A stretch of 64,000 nucleotides of DNA from Stigmatella aurantiaca DW4/3-1 (GCF_000165485.1 NC_014623.1:7520893-7584892); one strand, 5' to 3'; positions 1 through 9,053 are shown, numbered from the stretch's first letter. The notes: generated by a model not told the origin, from the letters alone. Made by a program: numbers and translations.

Positions 1-2
1 GC

Positions 3-902
3 GTAGCGGTGCAGCCGGAGCCCACGCAGGGCCAGCGCCAGGCGTGTCGGCGGGGCCACTACTTCGTGCAGGTGGTGGACAAGGGCGCCGTCTTCTTCGA
101 GTACACACCGCGCGAGACGAGCGCCGCAGTGTTGGAGCTCTTCAAGGGCTTCAGCGGGTACGTGCAGGCCGACGCGAAGAGCGTCTACGACGCCCTCTTC
201 CGTCCTACCGAGGAGCCGCCGCAGGAGGGCGAGGCCGAGGTGCGGCACGAGGTAGCGTGCTGGGTGCACTGCCGCAGAGGTTTCTGGGAAGCGACGGCTG
301 CCAAAAGCCTCGTAGCTCGGGAGGGGCTGGCTCGAATCGGCCGCATCTTCGAATTGGAAGCGGTGTGGAGGGACAAGCCCCCGGAGGAGATTCACCGACT
401 GCGACTGGCGCACCTGCGGCCGCACGTGGAGTCCTTCTTCCGCTGGGCCGAGGTGGAGCACACGCAGGTGCGGCAGGAGCGCGGCCTGTTGCGCAAGGCG
501 CTCGGCTACGCCGTGCGGCACCACGAGGCCCTGCGACGCTTCCTCGAGGACGGTCGGCTGCTGCTGGAGAACAACCGCTCCGAGAGAGAATTGCGGAGGC
601 TCGCCGTCGGCAGAAAGGCGTGGCTCTTCGTCGGCAGTGATGACCACGCGCAGAGCGCCGGCCACCTCTTCACCCTCATCGCCACCGCGCGGCTGCACCG
701 CCTTGACCCCGAGGCGTACCTGAGGGACCTCTTGAGAGTGCTGGCTCACTGGCCTCGGGAGCGCTACCTGGAGCTGGCCCCCAAGTCCTGGGCCGCTACG
801 CGAGCCCGCCTGGTGGCCACCGAGCTCGACGCCGAAGTGGGCGAACTCACCGTCCCGAAGCCGCTCGCGGCCCCGGCCGAAGAGCAGTCGCCGCCGCGCT
901 GA
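3..902 (+). CDS. IS66 family transposase, 3' part (cut by window start)
   Basis: The frame is open to the left edge, so only the C-terminal 300 or so residues are present. The catalytic core is recognisable: an acidic DDE residue in GYVQADAKSVYDALF and, near residue 190, the IS66 signature ENNRSERELRRLAVGRKAWLF, which carries the catalytic Glu. After it comes the usual tail (HLFTLIATARLHRLDPEAYL). The protein would catalyse cut-and-paste or replicative transposition of its own element. It stops 70 bp before another IS remnant, and I cannot find its terminal inverted repeat, so the element may be truncated at this end. The family call is firm; whether it is active cannot be judged from a partial gene. 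Confidence 0.88.
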   Translation, partial: VAVQPEPTQGQRQACRRGHYFVQVVDKGAVFFEYTPRETSAAVLELFKGFSGYVQADAKSVYDALFRPTEEPPQEGEAEVRHEVACWVHCRRGFWEATAAKSLVAREGLARIGRIFELEAVWRDKPPEEIHRLRLAHLRPHVESFFRWAEVEHTQVRQERGLLRKALGYAVRHHEALRRFLEDGRLLLENNRSERELRRLAVGRKAWLFVGSDDHAQSAGHLFTLIATARLHRLDPEAYLRDLLRVLAHWPRERYLELAPKSWAATRARLVATELDAEVGELTVPKPLAAPAEEQSPPR

Positions 903-975
903 GAGCGTCGCAATCATCTCTTCAGCATGAGGCAACCCTCCGGCTCACGGAAGACGGGGCTCGTGCAGCGGATAC

Positions 976-1039
976 CGCCGAGCACGACACGGGTCCGTCC
1001 CTCAATCCCCTCCAGCACGTCCCTGGTCGGACGGATACG
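976..1039 (-). repeat. 64-bp repeat, copy A
   Basis: This stretch is an exact reverse complement of 5128-5191 over 64 bp, and a diverged copy lies at 28214-28302. It ends abruptly where the IS701 transposase reading begins, so it is a recombination scar between mobile-element pieces and not a designed terminal repeat of that IS. Confidence 0.85.
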
Positions 1040-1871
1040 CCTCAACTGGCGCTCCAAATGATCGACCGGGCCATGGAGGACGGTGTGCCTGCTGGCATTG
1101 TTTTGGCAGACAGTGCCTACGGCAGTTCCAGTCAATTCCGTTCGCACTTGCGTTCGCTGGGCTTGCACTACGCAGTCGCGGTGTCTTTTCAGACCACTGT
1201 CTGCCTATTGGATGACAAGGGACGTGCCCAAGAGGAGGCGCAGAGCATCTCGGATTTGGCCTTCAGCATCCAGGAGGCAGGTGGCTTTCGACGTTGCACG
1301 TGGCGCAAGGGGATCCGAAAGAACCTATCGGCCCGCTTTGCCCTGCGCGGGGTCAATGCCGCAGGCATGTCCCAGAGCGAGCAGGAACTGCTCTGGCTGC
1401 TCATTGAGTGGCGCGATGGGGAGCCCGAGCCTGCCAACTATTTCCTCATTTCCCTTCCGGGGCACAGAACCAAAAAGCAGCTCGTTCGTCTGGTCATGCC
1501 GCGCTGGAGAACCGAGCGCGTCTATGAAGACCTCAAAGGCGAACTGGGCCTGGACCATTATGAGGGCCGCCGCTTCCCAGGGTGGCATCACCACATTTCT
1601 GTCGCCCTGTGCTGCTACGCGTTCATTGTGGCCGAACGCGTGCGGCATTTTCCCCCCGCGGCCAGAGGGGTGGATGAAGCTCTCTCGCAGCCGCTCCAGG
1701 CCTGAGCGCCACTTCCACGACAGCTTTATTACCGCACGGCTTGCCATGGCTCAGGTGATTGCCTTCTGGCTGCCTCGCTGCCTGCCCCACCTGTCACCAC
1801 TCCCTCTCCGAGCGCTCTGGACGCAATCCATTCGGCCTCCCCTTTCACACTCTGGGCCCCTGACTCAGTAG
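1036..1871 (+). pseudogene. IS701-type transposase remnant (5' truncated, frameshifted)
   Basis: The reading PQLALQMIDRAMEDGVPAG followed by VLADSAYGSSSQFR is the central part of IS701-family DDE transposases. It continues through YEDLKGELGLDHYEGR, the conserved catalytic-Glu region. The N-terminal half, including the first catalytic Asp, is missing: homology starts exactly at the edge of repeat copy A. The first frame stops at 1705. The expected C-terminal reading (HFHDSFITARLAMAQVIAFWLPR) continues in another frame to 1871, so there is a frameshift near 1680. The element is therefore dead. The call rests on recognising the family pattern by eye. Confidence 0.8.
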
Positions 1872-2629
1872 TGTTAGGTGCAGCACGCCCCGCAGTGTAG
1901 CGCTTCGTCACCTTTTTGAACCCAGGTGTTTGCGCAAGAGTTTGTCGATGATGACCACTGCTTCATGCTGGGACTCCACATAGGCTTCCAAAGAGAAGTC
2001 TTCGGACGAACTTCTTTGCAGTCATAGCGAAGCCCTGCTTGTCGACTTTGTCTTTTTTAGATTGCAATGCTGGTTAGCCTGGGCGTCCGGTCGTAAAGCG
2101 AGAAGCGGATGGTGTTTAGGTCGGAGTTTTGAAGACGTCCAGCGCGAAGGTACGACGCTGCAACCCAGCATAATTGGGTTGAGGCTTGCACTGCTTCGGC
2201 TCCTTCATCATCGGTATCAGGGGGCCCAACTCGCTCTTCTCGGCCCTGATTCTACAGCGTGAGAGCGAGCAAACAGGCTGATTTCAAGGGGCCTGGGTCA
2301 AAATCCTGCGCTTGGTCGCTCGCTGGGAAGGCCCTGTATGTTGTGGTCGTTCACCTTGGCTCAACACCTTTGCACATAAAGCAGGATTGTAGTGACAATC
2401 CTTACGTTTACTGATGGATGGCAAAGACTTACACACCTGAAGCTGCCTCTTTACTTGGTACTTCGGTGCAGTCCAAATGATTATTTTTGGTTAAATGACC
2501 ACTAGAAGTCCATGCAATGGCTGTGGTAAATTAAACTGGTCAACACTCCAGGTTGGCGCTACCTCATGAAGCGGGGGAAGTCGAGTGTCGCATCATTCTC
2601 TTGCGTGGAATGCCTTAGGTCTAGCAAAG
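1872..2629. other. Gene-poor region with a short coding-like scrap
   Basis: No convincing gene is visible in these 758 bases. On the minus strand about 1921-2020 there is a reading SLEAYVESQHEAVVIIDKLL with good codon bias, but it is interrupted by stops on both sides; it is probably a decayed gene tail. From about 2340 the sequence becomes AT-richer and leads into the collagen-like gene, so its promoter should lie around 2480-2600, though no clear -35/-10 pair stands out. Confidence 0.4.
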
Positions 2630-4486
2630 ATGCGAGGTTCGCTTTTTGCGATCTGCCTATTTCTCAGTCTATTGGGCTCGGGGACAGCACATGCACAATC
2701 CAATCAGCTGCTTATCCTGAGCGTTGATATAGATTACAGATCCTTGGAGATGACCATCAGTGGGGAGAATTTTGATAATGGGGGGGCGCCTTTTGTTCAG
2801 CTGGATAATGATGTATTGATTATTCAGGGCTACACCTCTACGACACTCCAGGTTCAGATACTGCCAATGTACGTAGCTGCCCCTGCTTCGTACTTGCTAA
2901 GGATCTCAACAGGTTCTGACAGCGCTCAGATCGATTCATTTTCTGTAACAGTAGGAGCTGAAGGCCCGAAGGGGCCACCGGGCGATAAAGGGGCCAAGGG
3001 AGACACCGGACCTCAGGGGCTCACGGGCCTGACCGGCCCCAAAGGCGACAAAGGAGACACCGGACCTCAGGGGCTCACGGGCCTGACCGGCCCCAAAGGC
3101 GACAAGGGAGACACCGGACCTCAGGGGCTCACGGGCCTGACCGGCCCCAAAGGCGACAAGGGAGACACCGGACCTCAGGGGCTCACGGGCCTGACCGGCC
3201 CCAAAGGCGACAAGGGAGACACCGGACCTCAGGGGCTCACGGGCCTGACCGGCCCCAAAGGCGACAAGGGAGACACCGGACCTCAGGGGCTCACGGGCCT
3301 GACCGGCCCCAAAGGCGACAAAGGAGACACCGGAGCCGAGGGGGTAGCCACATTGGCGGCAACTACGCCCGAGTCTGCGGGACCCAATTGCGCAATTGGC
3401 GGTACTAAGGTGGAATTGGGCGCTGATAACAACCGTAATGGTGTGCTTGACACCTCGGAAGTAACCGGCACGCTCACGCATTACGTGTGCAATGGCGCTC
3501 AAGGTCCGCAAGGTCCAATTGGGACCCAAGGTCCAAAGGGGGACACTGGTCTAGCAGGACCAGCGGGGCAGACTGGTCCACAAGGGCCCGAAGGGTCTGA
3601 GGGTCCACTGGGGCCGGTTGGATTCTCTACCTTGGCGAGGACTACCAGTACTACTACAGCGCCGAACTGCGCTGCGGGGGGTACGAAAGTGGAGTTGGGT
3701 GTGGACACCAACCGAAATTACGTACTCGACTCCTCGGAAGTTAACTGGGCTCTGACATACTATCTTTGCTCTGGGCCACAGGGGCTGCAAGGTCAGCCGG
3801 GACCTGAGGGACTGGCCATGTTGGCAAAGACTATCCCTGAAGCGGCGGGAGCGAACTGTGCCACGGGCGGAACGAAATTGGAGTTGGGGCCCGACACCAA
3901 CCGCAACTATGTTCTCGACGCATCGGAGGTGAATAGCGCACTGACACGCTATCTGTGCACTGGTGCTCAAGGGCCTCAAGGGTTCGATGGATTGTCAGCA
4001 CTGGTAAAAACCAGTGCTGCGCCAGTTGCGTATTGTTCCAGCGGTGGCACGAAGGTGGATGTAGGCATTGATAGGAACCGGGACGGGCAGTTGGACAGTG
4101 TCGAGATGGACTCCAGGCTGACCCGCTACATTTGCAATGGTGTGCCAGGCCCTCAGGGTGTGCCAGGCCCTCAGGGTGTGCCAGGCCCTCAGGGTGTGCC
4201 AGGCCCTCAGGGTGTGCCAGGCCCTCAGGGTGTGCCAGGCCCTCAGGGCCTCCGTGGACCAGGGGTGAAGTTGTATACGAATCTAACCGTCGCCAATCTC
4301 ACGAATGTTTTTGGCCGCTGCAAAAAATCGAATATCGCGTTCCCTTACGGGGATACATACGCGTTCAGTGCCGATTGCATTGTTGCTGTCCACAGGTTTT
4401 GCAGACAGCAAGGGTTTGCGGCAGGGTTTGGCCCTATCGAATACAACGGATCTACCGGTCAAGTTCATCTTGCCTGTGCGGACTAA
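2630..4486 (+). CDS. Secreted collagen-like repeat protein
   Basis: The start at 2630 gives a clean signal peptide ([20 protein letters not shown], then HAQS); a GTG at 2585 would add 15 residues. After an Ig/IPT-like region of about 100 residues comes a Gly-X-Y collagen tract with six copies of an 18-residue unit ([18 protein letters not shown]). Next are four modules of about 48 residues, each with a GGTKxxxGxDxNxNxxLDxxEV core and paired Cys, spaced by short collagen stretches. Six GVPGPQ hexads and a Cys-containing C-terminal domain follow. The DxNxNxxLDxxE pattern looks like an EF-hand/dockerin-style calcium loop. It is probably an extracellular fibrous or adhesive protein. The gene is AT-richer than its neighbours, hinting at transfer. 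Confidence 0.85.
   Translation: MRGSLFAICLFLSLLGSGTAHAQSNQLLILSVDIDYRSLEMTISGENFDNGGAPFVQLDNDVLIIQGYTSTTLQVQILPMYVAAPASYLLRISTGSDSAQIDSFSVTVGAEGPKGPPGDKGAKGDTGPQGLTGLTGPKGDKGDTGPQGLTGLTGPKGDKGDTGPQGLTGLTGPKGDKGDTGPQGLTGLTGPKGDKGDTGPQGLTGLTGPKGDKGDTGPQGLTGLTGPKGDKGDTGAEGVATLAATTPESAGPNCAIGGTKVELGADNNRNGVLDTSEVTGTLTHYVCNGAQGPQGPIGTQGPKGDTGLAGPAGQTGPQGPEGSEGPLGPVGFSTLARTTSTTTAPNCAAGGTKVELGVDTNRNYVLDSSEVNWALTYYLCSGPQGLQGQPGPEGLAMLAKTIPEAAGANCATGGTKLELGPDTNRNYVLDASEVNSALTRYLCTGAQGPQGFDGLSALVKTSAAPVAYCSSGGTKVDVGIDRNRDGQLDSVEMDSRLTRYICNGVPGPQGVPGPQGVPGPQGVPGPQGVPGPQGVPGPQGLRGPGVKLYTNLTVANLTNVFGRCKKSNIAFPYGDTYAFSADCIVAVHRFCRQQGFAAGFGPIEYNGSTGQVHLACAD
2999..3322 (+). repeat. Six 54-bp tandem repeats (collagen tract)
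   Basis: Six in-frame copies of a 54-bp unit encode [18 protein letters not shown]. The copies are almost identical at the DNA level (only an occasional aaa/aag-type change), which shows recent expansion or gene conversion. The array should be prone to copy-number slippage. Confidence 0.93.
4139..4246 (+). repeat. Six 18-bp tandem repeats (GVPGPQ)
   Basis: Six copies of an 18-bp unit encoding Gly-Val-Pro-Gly-Pro-Gln lie near the 3' end of the collagen-like gene. The DNA copies are identical, so this second array is also recent and length-variable in principle. Confidence 0.93.
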
Positions 4487-4537
4487 GCCAAAGTAAGTAA
4501 GTTCTGTCAGGGGGGAGTATCGCACGGTCCGAGAAAT

Positions 4538-4560
4538 AGGGCTCCGCCGAAAAGAGCCCT
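4538..4560 (+). terminator. Hairpin after collagen-like gene
   Basis: A 7-bp stem (agggctc/gagccct) with a 9-nt A-rich loop lies 52 bp after the collagen-like stop codon. There is no strong T tract, so it is only a possible terminator. Confidence 0.4.
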
Positions 4561-4597
4561 GACCGTACTTGCCTCCGGTGGCTTAATGTCACAAGGC

Positions 4598-4633
4598 GAG
4601 CCCAGCTCTCCCAACGCAAGGAGAGCTGGGCTC
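4598..4633 (+). terminator. Strong 14-bp hairpin
   Basis: A perfect 14-bp inverted repeat (gagcccagctctcc against its complement) with an 8-nt loop follows the first hairpin. It lacks a run of T. It could be a Rho-independent-like terminator without U tract, or an mRNA 3' stabiliser for the collagen-like gene. Confidence 0.55.
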
Positions 4634-4758
4634 TCGGAATTGCTAAGGCATTGGAAAGGCATAACTTGTCTAACTGACTCTCGACTTTCGAAAGCTTGGT
4701 TAATCACAAGAGGTTGGCAGCTTTATTTATTTCCAGCGCCTAAAGTCCGCTGAGGGTG

Positions 4759-4887
4759 TCATGATCCTTCAGTTTCTCGGCGATAGGCCTGGAGATAGTG
4801 TGCCCCTGAGGAGCATTCCGCAGTGAACCCCGCGAACATCAGCAGACAGAAGAGTCGAGCGCCACCCGTGTTTTTCATTTGATCCAT
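4759..4887 (-). pseudogene. Short secreted-peptide ORF or truncated lipoprotein
   Basis: A 42-codon reading starts MDQMKNTGGARLFCLLMFAG (a second Met at 4878) and continues FTAECSSGAH, resembling a lipoprotein-type signal peptide with a Cys near residue 25. It then runs into a stop after only 17 more residues. Given the decayed surroundings it is most likely the 5' stump of a lipoprotein gene, but a genuine small secreted peptide cannot be excluded. Confidence 0.35.
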
Positions 4888-5040
4888 CAGTGAGCCCTTT
4901 GCTTCTCAGCCCCTTCGATTGGACCTTATGCTACAACGACGGGGCCGGTTCGCCGAGCCGATCCGCATTTCAACGACAGGCAGGGTGCCGCCGCGCCGAC
5001 GTGAACCCTGCCGACTCTTGCGCGAAGAGCGTGCCTTAAC

Positions 5041-5220
5041 AACCACTACATCGCGTGGTTTGATTACTCCACGGAGGATGGAAAGGTGTTCAACGCCCCC
5101 TATTCGAACACCTGGGAATTGGAAGACCGTATCCGTCCGACCAGGGACGTGCTGGAGGGGATTGAGGGACGGACCCGTGTCGTGCTCGGCGAAGAGCGCG
5201 AGTTCAAGGAGGACAGGTGA
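5041..5220 (+). pseudogene. 3' remnant of an unrecognised gene
   Basis: The frame reads NHYIAWFDYSTEDGKVFNAP, then NTWELEDRIRPTRDVLEGIE, and ends REFKEDR before TGA, with codon bias typical of a real myxobacterial gene. No start or N-terminal region is seen in this frame upstream, so it is the tail of a lost gene of unknown family. The repeat shared with 976-1039 and 28214-28302 lies inside it, which suggests that those copies are scraps of paralogous genes. Confidence 0.45.
5128..5191 (+). repeat. 64-bp repeat, copy B
   Basis: Identical over 64 bp to the reverse complement of 976-1039. Similarity to copy C (28214-28302) continues further, to about 5217. It encodes RIRPTRDVLEGIEGRTRVVL in the remnant reading. 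Confidence 0.88.
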
Positions 5221-5245
5221 GCGTTGAGGAGAAAGCGGAGCGCGC

Positions 5246-6499
5246 TCAGGCAGCGGCGGCGAAGTCCAGGTTCGGCTGCCACAGGTGGGGGAGCAGTTCG
5301 TCGATGCGCGAGTTGGGGTGAGTCTGCACGCGCAGCAGTACATCAGCCAGATACTGCTCGGGGTTGATGCCGTTGGCCTCACAGGTGGCCACCAGCGCGT
5401 AGAGGCCCGCGAGGTTGTTACCGGCTTGCTCGTGGCCAACGAAGAGAAAATTCTTTCTGCCCAGGGCTCCTTTTCGCAATGCGCCCTCGCTGCGGTTGTT
5501 GTCCAAAGGCAACCGCTCGTCATCCAAGAAGCGGCAGAGGGGCTGCCACTGGTGGAGCGTATAGGAGAGTGCCTGGCCCATGGGGCTCTTGGGTGGATGC
5601 AGCGGCAGGTGCGCGGCGAGCCAGGCGTGGAGCGCCTGGAGTATGGGGCGGCTCTTGTGCTGGCGCAGGGCCCGGTGGGTCAGCATGCGCACCACGCCTG
5701 TCTGCACCGCCTCGTGTTCCACCCGGTAGAGCGACAGAATGAAGTCCAAGGCCTGCTGGGCCTCGGGCGCGGTGGACAGAGCGTCGAAGAATTTGCGGCG
5801 CGCGTGCGACCAGCAACCGACGCGGACGCGCCCGCCCGGCAGTGTCACGGGGTTGTAGCCTGTATACGCATCCACCACGAGCGCCCCCAACGTGCCGTTC
5901 AACACCTGCTGGGGTGTTTTTCCCGAGCGGCTCATGCTGAAGCGGTAGCCAATGAGCCACTGGCCCTGCTCATTCTGAGTCAGGAATGTCCACAGGTAGC
6001 CCAGGTGTGTCTTCTTCACCTCCAGCACCCGCAGCGGCGTCTCATCCGCCCACACCACGGCCGACTGGCTGATGAGCAGCAGGAGGCGCGCGGCCAAAGG
6101 GGCCACCCCCTCGGCGGCGCGATGAAACAAATCCGTCAGGGTGCTACGGCTCATGGGCACCCCGGCTCGCTCCACTCGCTGCGCCAGCCGATGCAGGGGC
6201 AACGAGTCTGCGCACTTGGAGGCCACCACGTGGGCGATGAAGTGGGGACCGTACTCGCCTCTGTCCACCACCTTGGGCGGCACCGGCGCAGTCACCACCC
6301 CCTTGCCGCAGGCGCACGCCAGTGTTTCCTGTACGTGCACCTGCGGCAGCAGGCGCACGGGCGGTGCAATAGGCGCGGCCACCCGGCTCCTCCGCCGGTA
6401 GATCCACGGCTGCACGGTACTCAGCGGCAGCCCTTGCTGCTGGGCGAACTGCTTCTGCGTTTGCCCGCTGTGCTCGAACTGCTCGGCGATGCGGACCAC
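5246..6499 (-). CDS. IS66 family transposase with N-terminal HTH
   Basis: This 417-residue protein begins with a helix-turn-helix segment (RIAEQFEHSGQTQKQFAQQQ then GLPLSTVQPWIYRRR), as in IS66 accessory proteins. It continues with a short zinc-ribbon-like CACGKGV region and the IS66 catalytic core: DEt in VVWADETPLRVLEVKKT, D in GALVVDAYTGYNPV, and LDNNRSEGALRKGALGRKNF with the catalytic Glu near residue 340. The frame continues upstream of the GTG start but is blocked by a TAA seven bases before it, after the reading SHPRTHDKASR. The original start may have been lost to a nonsense mutation. No matching terminal inverted repeats or target duplication were found, so mobility is doubtful. Confidence 0.85.
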   Translation of the reverse strand: MVRIAEQFEHSGQTQKQFAQQQGLPLSTVQPWIYRRRSRVAAPIAPPVRLLPQVHVQETLACACGKGVVTAPVPPKVVDRGEYGPHFIAHVVASKCADSLPLHRLAQRVERAGVPMSRSTLTDLFHRAAEGVAPLAARLLLLISQSAVVWADETPLRVLEVKKTHLGYLWTFLTQNEQGQWLIGYRFSMSRSGKTPQQVLNGTLGALVVDAYTGYNPVTLPGGRVRVGCWSHARRKFFDALSTAPEAQQALDFILSLYRVEHEAVQTGVVRMLTHRALRQHKSRPILQALHAWLAAHLPLHPPKSPMGQALSYTLHQWQPLCRFLDDERLPLDNNRSEGALRKGALGRKNFLFVGHEQAGNNLAGLYALVATCEANGINPEQYLADVLLRVQTHPNSRIDELLPHLWQPNLDFAAAA

Positions 6500-6561
6500 T
6501 GCGGCTTATCGACTGGCTTTGTCATGAGTCCGGGGGTGACTCACTTCGCTCCACTCCACAA

Positions 6562-6596
6562 GGTCCCTCAGCACGTCCTCCGCCGGACGGATACGG
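6562..6596 (-). repeat. Partial similarity to the 64-bp repeat (copy D)
   Basis: Read on the minus strand this begins ccgtatccgtccg and after a four-base mismatch continues ggacgtgctg, like copies A to C. It faces copy B across the IS66 transposase, so the pair forms an imperfect inverted repeat around that element. It may be coincidence, because this segment is also part of a broken methyltransferase gene on the plus strand. Confidence 0.4.
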
Positions 6597-6949
6597 CCGA
6601 TGCCCAAGCCCAGCGAGTCCCCATTGGGGTCTTCGAGGTGGTCGAGCGCTCTGCGCGTGGGGTGCTCTCCTGCCTGTTCATCCCGATGCTCGTGCTCCTC
6701 TTCACTCCTCTGCTACGACCCCTGACCCTGTCACGGCTGCTTCTGACATACGACTTGCCAGTGCTCCCACTGGCCCTCTTTTGGGACGGGCTCATCTCCG
6801 CACTGCGCGCGCACAGACCCGACGAACTCCGGGACATGACGGAGTCGTTTGCACAAGCGGAGTACACCTGGTAAGTGGGCCAGGCACAGCTGCCAGGCAA
6901 GCCCGCCGTGACCTACGTGTTGGGCCTCCCAGCAGCCCCTTCACAGTAG
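6563..6949 (+). pseudogene. SAM-dependent methyltransferase, 3' remnant
   Basis: The plus-strand frame reads AQRVPIGVFEVVERSARGVL, then PLLRPLTLSRLLLTYDLPVL, FWDGLISALRAHRPDELRDM and, after an in-frame TAA at 6872, VGQAQLPGKPAVTYVLGLP. This looks like the C-terminal part of a myxobacterial methyltransferase family whose members end with a hydrophobic stretch and an SALR-DEL motif. The N-terminal SAM-binding part is absent (replaced by the IS66 region) and a nonsense codon splits the tail, so it is a pseudogene. The family call is from memory of the pattern, without a search. Confidence 0.5.
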
Positions 6950-7004
6950 CGATTGACAGCGGCCATCTCTCCGATAGATGCGGGCTGGACGAAAGGAACA
7001 ACTC

Positions 7005-7460
7005 ATGGACGACCGGAACCTTCCCTGGGAAGGCGGATGCCGCTGCGGGAGAGTGCGGATCAAGATCAGTGCCAAGCCGATTCTGACCATGGCGTGTCAT
7101 TGCACGGGCTGCCAGAAGATGACCGCCAGTGCCTATTCCTTGAGTGCAGCGATCCCAAACGAAGGGTTCTCAGTCATCCAGGGAGAGCCCGTGATCGGCG
7201 GTCTGCATGGGGCGTCCCGTCATTATTTCTGTCCGTACTGCATGAGCTGGATGTTCACGCGGCCGGAAGGCATCGACTGGTTCGTCAATCTCCGTCCCAC
7301 CATGCTCGACAAGCTGGACTGGTTCACACCTTTTATCGAGACATGGACGAGCGAGAAGCTGTCCTGGGCGGTCACACCGGCGGCTCACAGCTACAAGGCG
7401 TTGCCTGCTTTCGACGAATACGAAGGACTGGTGAAGGAATACCTGGCACGCGCAGGTTGA
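7005..7460 (+). CDS. GFA family protein (Mss4-like zinc protein)
   Basis: The protein shows the GFA/CENP-V fold pattern: GCRCGRVRIKI (CxC), then HCTGCQKMTAS (CxxC) and FCPYCMSWMFTRP (CxxC), the zinc ligands of glutathione-dependent formaldehyde-activating-like proteins. The ATG at 7005 is preceded by AAGGA at a good distance, giving 151 residues. Most members of this family have no proven reaction; the annotation does not imply formaldehyde detoxification. It stands alone, with about 200 bp before the next gene. Confidence 0.8.
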   Translation: MDDRNLPWEGGCRCGRVRIKISAKPILTMACHCTGCQKMTASAYSLSAAIPNEGFSVIQGEPVIGGLHGASRHYFCPYCMSWMFTRPEGIDWFVNLRPTMLDKLDWFTPFIETWTSEKLSWAVTPAAHSYKALPAFDEYEGLVKEYLARAG

Positions 7461-7662
7461 AGTCACGTGCTTCCGTCTCCACGGAGCAGAACGGGCCCGG
7501 CTCTTCCAAAACGACCCCGCCCCCATCAGCGGCGCGAGCGACGCCGACGGTGTGCGCCCTCGGAACCCAAGCGCAGGCACGACCCATGTCAGCCGGCCAG
7601 CTATCATCTCCTCCACAGGGACGTGACGTATCGTGTCCTGCATCCGGAACCTGGGAGATGGC

Positions 7663-8244
7663 ATGCTCGAACGCCTCAATACGATCCGCTGGAGTGAGTT
7701 CACTGACAGCTCCGGAAGCAACGGTGCGGAGATCCCTGCGCTGATTCACCGTGTCACATCTGGTGCGGCCGCAGAACGCAAGGCAGCAGTGAACTCGCTG
7801 CGCGAGCGCCTGTGGAAACAGGGACAGGTCTTCGAGGCCACAGCCCACGCGGTCCCCTTCCTGCTCGAACTCCTTCCGGGGTCCCTCGTCGAAGCCGAAC
7901 TCTGTCTGCTGCTCGGCCTCATCGCGGAGTCAACCTCTTATGGCCCCCCCGAGTCCGCGGCGTTGGCGGACGCTTCGTTCGCGGCCGTGCGGGCAGGCCT
8001 GCCCGTCTACCTCGAGCTGATGGGCCGCCCCGGAAAGACACAGGCCCAGACCGACGCGCTCGTCTACCTCGTGTTTCATCTGCATGAGGACCGCGAGGCC
8101 ATCATTCCCCTGCTCCGGCCGCTCATGGCCCCCACCCTTGAGTGGATGATCGACATCGGGCTGAGCCCTCCCGCCCCCACGTCCGAGACACGCTCGGCCT
8201 ATGGGCTGCTCGGGGCCCAGGCGCTCAACACCATCGAGACATAG
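7663..8244 (+). CDS. HEAT-repeat-like hypothetical protein
   Basis: The 193-residue protein has the pattern of helical-repeat proteins often found near toxin or contact systems: WSEFTDSSGSNGAEIPALIH, LRERLWKQGQVFEATAHAVP and FLLELLPGSLVEAELCLLLG. These alpha-helical hairpins suggest a HEAT-like scaffold. The ATG at 7663 follows GGGAG by five bases; an upstream GTG would add ten residues. No catalytic residues are apparent. It could be an immunity protein or scaffold, but no toxin gene is adjacent, so its role stays open. The next gene starts 11 bp after its stop and may be co-transcribed. Confidence 0.55.
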   Translation: MLERLNTIRWSEFTDSSGSNGAEIPALIHRVTSGAAAERKAAVNSLRERLWKQGQVFEATAHAVPFLLELLPGSLVEAELCLLLGLIAESTSYGPPESAALADASFAAVRAGLPVYLELMGRPGKTQAQTDALVYLVFHLHEDREAIIPLLRPLMAPTLEWMIDIGLSPPAPTSETRSAYGLLGAQALNTIET

Positions 8245-8255
8245 CGAGGCCTCCC

Positions 8256-9053
8256 ATGTCATCTCCCCTCCAAGCACATGCCCATCTCTTTGTCTGCCCA
8301 CGCTGTCGCGGGAAGCTTCTTGAAGGTCCCGAGCCGACATGCAGCCAATGTCGCACCCCGTTCCCAGTGCAGGATGGAGTCGTCGACTTCGTGCCCGAAC
8401 TCACCGCGTCGACGAACGTCAGCCAGGCCATCCTGGAAAACCCCATGTTCGTCGCCCTGTACGAGCCACTGATCCGCGTCAACTTCGTCCGATTGATGGC
8501 GCGCAACTTCAATGGTGCGCTCACGCCGGAACTCGAAGATGCCTACCTCCAGAAGTTCCTCCGTCCGGTGGATGGCCCCGTGCTCGACTTGGCCTGCGGA
8601 GCCGGCCGCTGGACCCGAACCCTGGCCAATCTGGTGGGTGTGGAGCGACTGATCGCGTTGGACCTCAGCCGCGCGATGCTCGAGGCCGCGAAAGAGGTAC
8701 TGCCAAACGTGTTCTTCGTCCGGGGAAACGCTCAGCAGCTTCCTTTGTCGGACGCCTCTCTCGGCGCCGTGAGCTGCTGGAACTCGCTCCAGCTCCTCCC
8801 GAACCCCAGCGAGGCGATCCGCGAGGTCTCACGCTGCTTAAAGCCCGGAGGGGTCTTCACCTGCTTCACCTACCGCCGGGCACGAGAGCCGCTCTATGGA
8901 TACTTCCAGTCGACCTTCGCCCGCAACGGGGGTGTCCGCCCCTTCGACGAAGAGGAACTCCGGCAATGGCTCACCCAAGCGGGTCTTGTGGTTGAGGATC
9001 TCGGTGGACCCAACCTCGCACTGCTCCTGACCGCCCGGAAACCCACCTCCTGA
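8256..9053 (+). CDS. Class I SAM-dependent methyltransferase with N-terminal zinc ribbon
   Basis: The N-terminus has a Trm112-like ribbon: CPRCRGKLLEGPEPTCSQC (two CxxC knuckles). From about residue 105 comes a class I methyltransferase: motif I VLDLACGAGRWT, then LIALDLSRAMLEAAK with the acidic ribose-binding residue, and the post-II motif around SLGAVSCWNSLQLLPNPSEA, followed by REVSRCLKPGGVF. It is 265 residues, normal for UbiE/Methyltransf_11-like enzymes. The substrate is unknown. The start at 8256 has a GAGG upstream and the gene follows its neighbour by 11 bp, suggesting a two-gene unit. Confidence 0.85.
   Translation: MSSPLQAHAHLFVCPRCRGKLLEGPEPTCSQCRTPFPVQDGVVDFVPELTASTNVSQAILENPMFVALYEPLIRVNFVRLMARNFNGALTPELEDAYLQKFLRPVDGPVLDLACGAGRWTRTLANLVGVERLIALDLSRAMLEAAKEVLPNVFFVRGNAQQLPLSDASLGAVSCWNSLQLLPNPSEAIREVSRCLKPGGVFTCFTYRRAREPLYGYFQSTFARNGGVRPFDEEELRQWLTQAGLVVEDLGGPNLALLLTARKPTS

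Noticed and set aside
2999-3322. Regular 54-bp repeats considered as a CRISPR array
   Set aside because: Units are contiguous without unique spacers and code in frame for Gly-X-Y triplets.
2936-3529. Minus-strand ORF with perfect peptide repeats ([18 protein letters not shown])
   Set aside because: The repeats arise only because the 54-bp collagen units are read backwards; there is no start context or signal of its own.
5285-6874. A 529-codon plus-strand ORF opposite the IS66 transposase
   Set aside because: It is the antisense shadow of the transposase, with Gln/His/Gly-rich nonsense composition. Only its last 100 codons match a real family, reported as the methyltransferase remnant.
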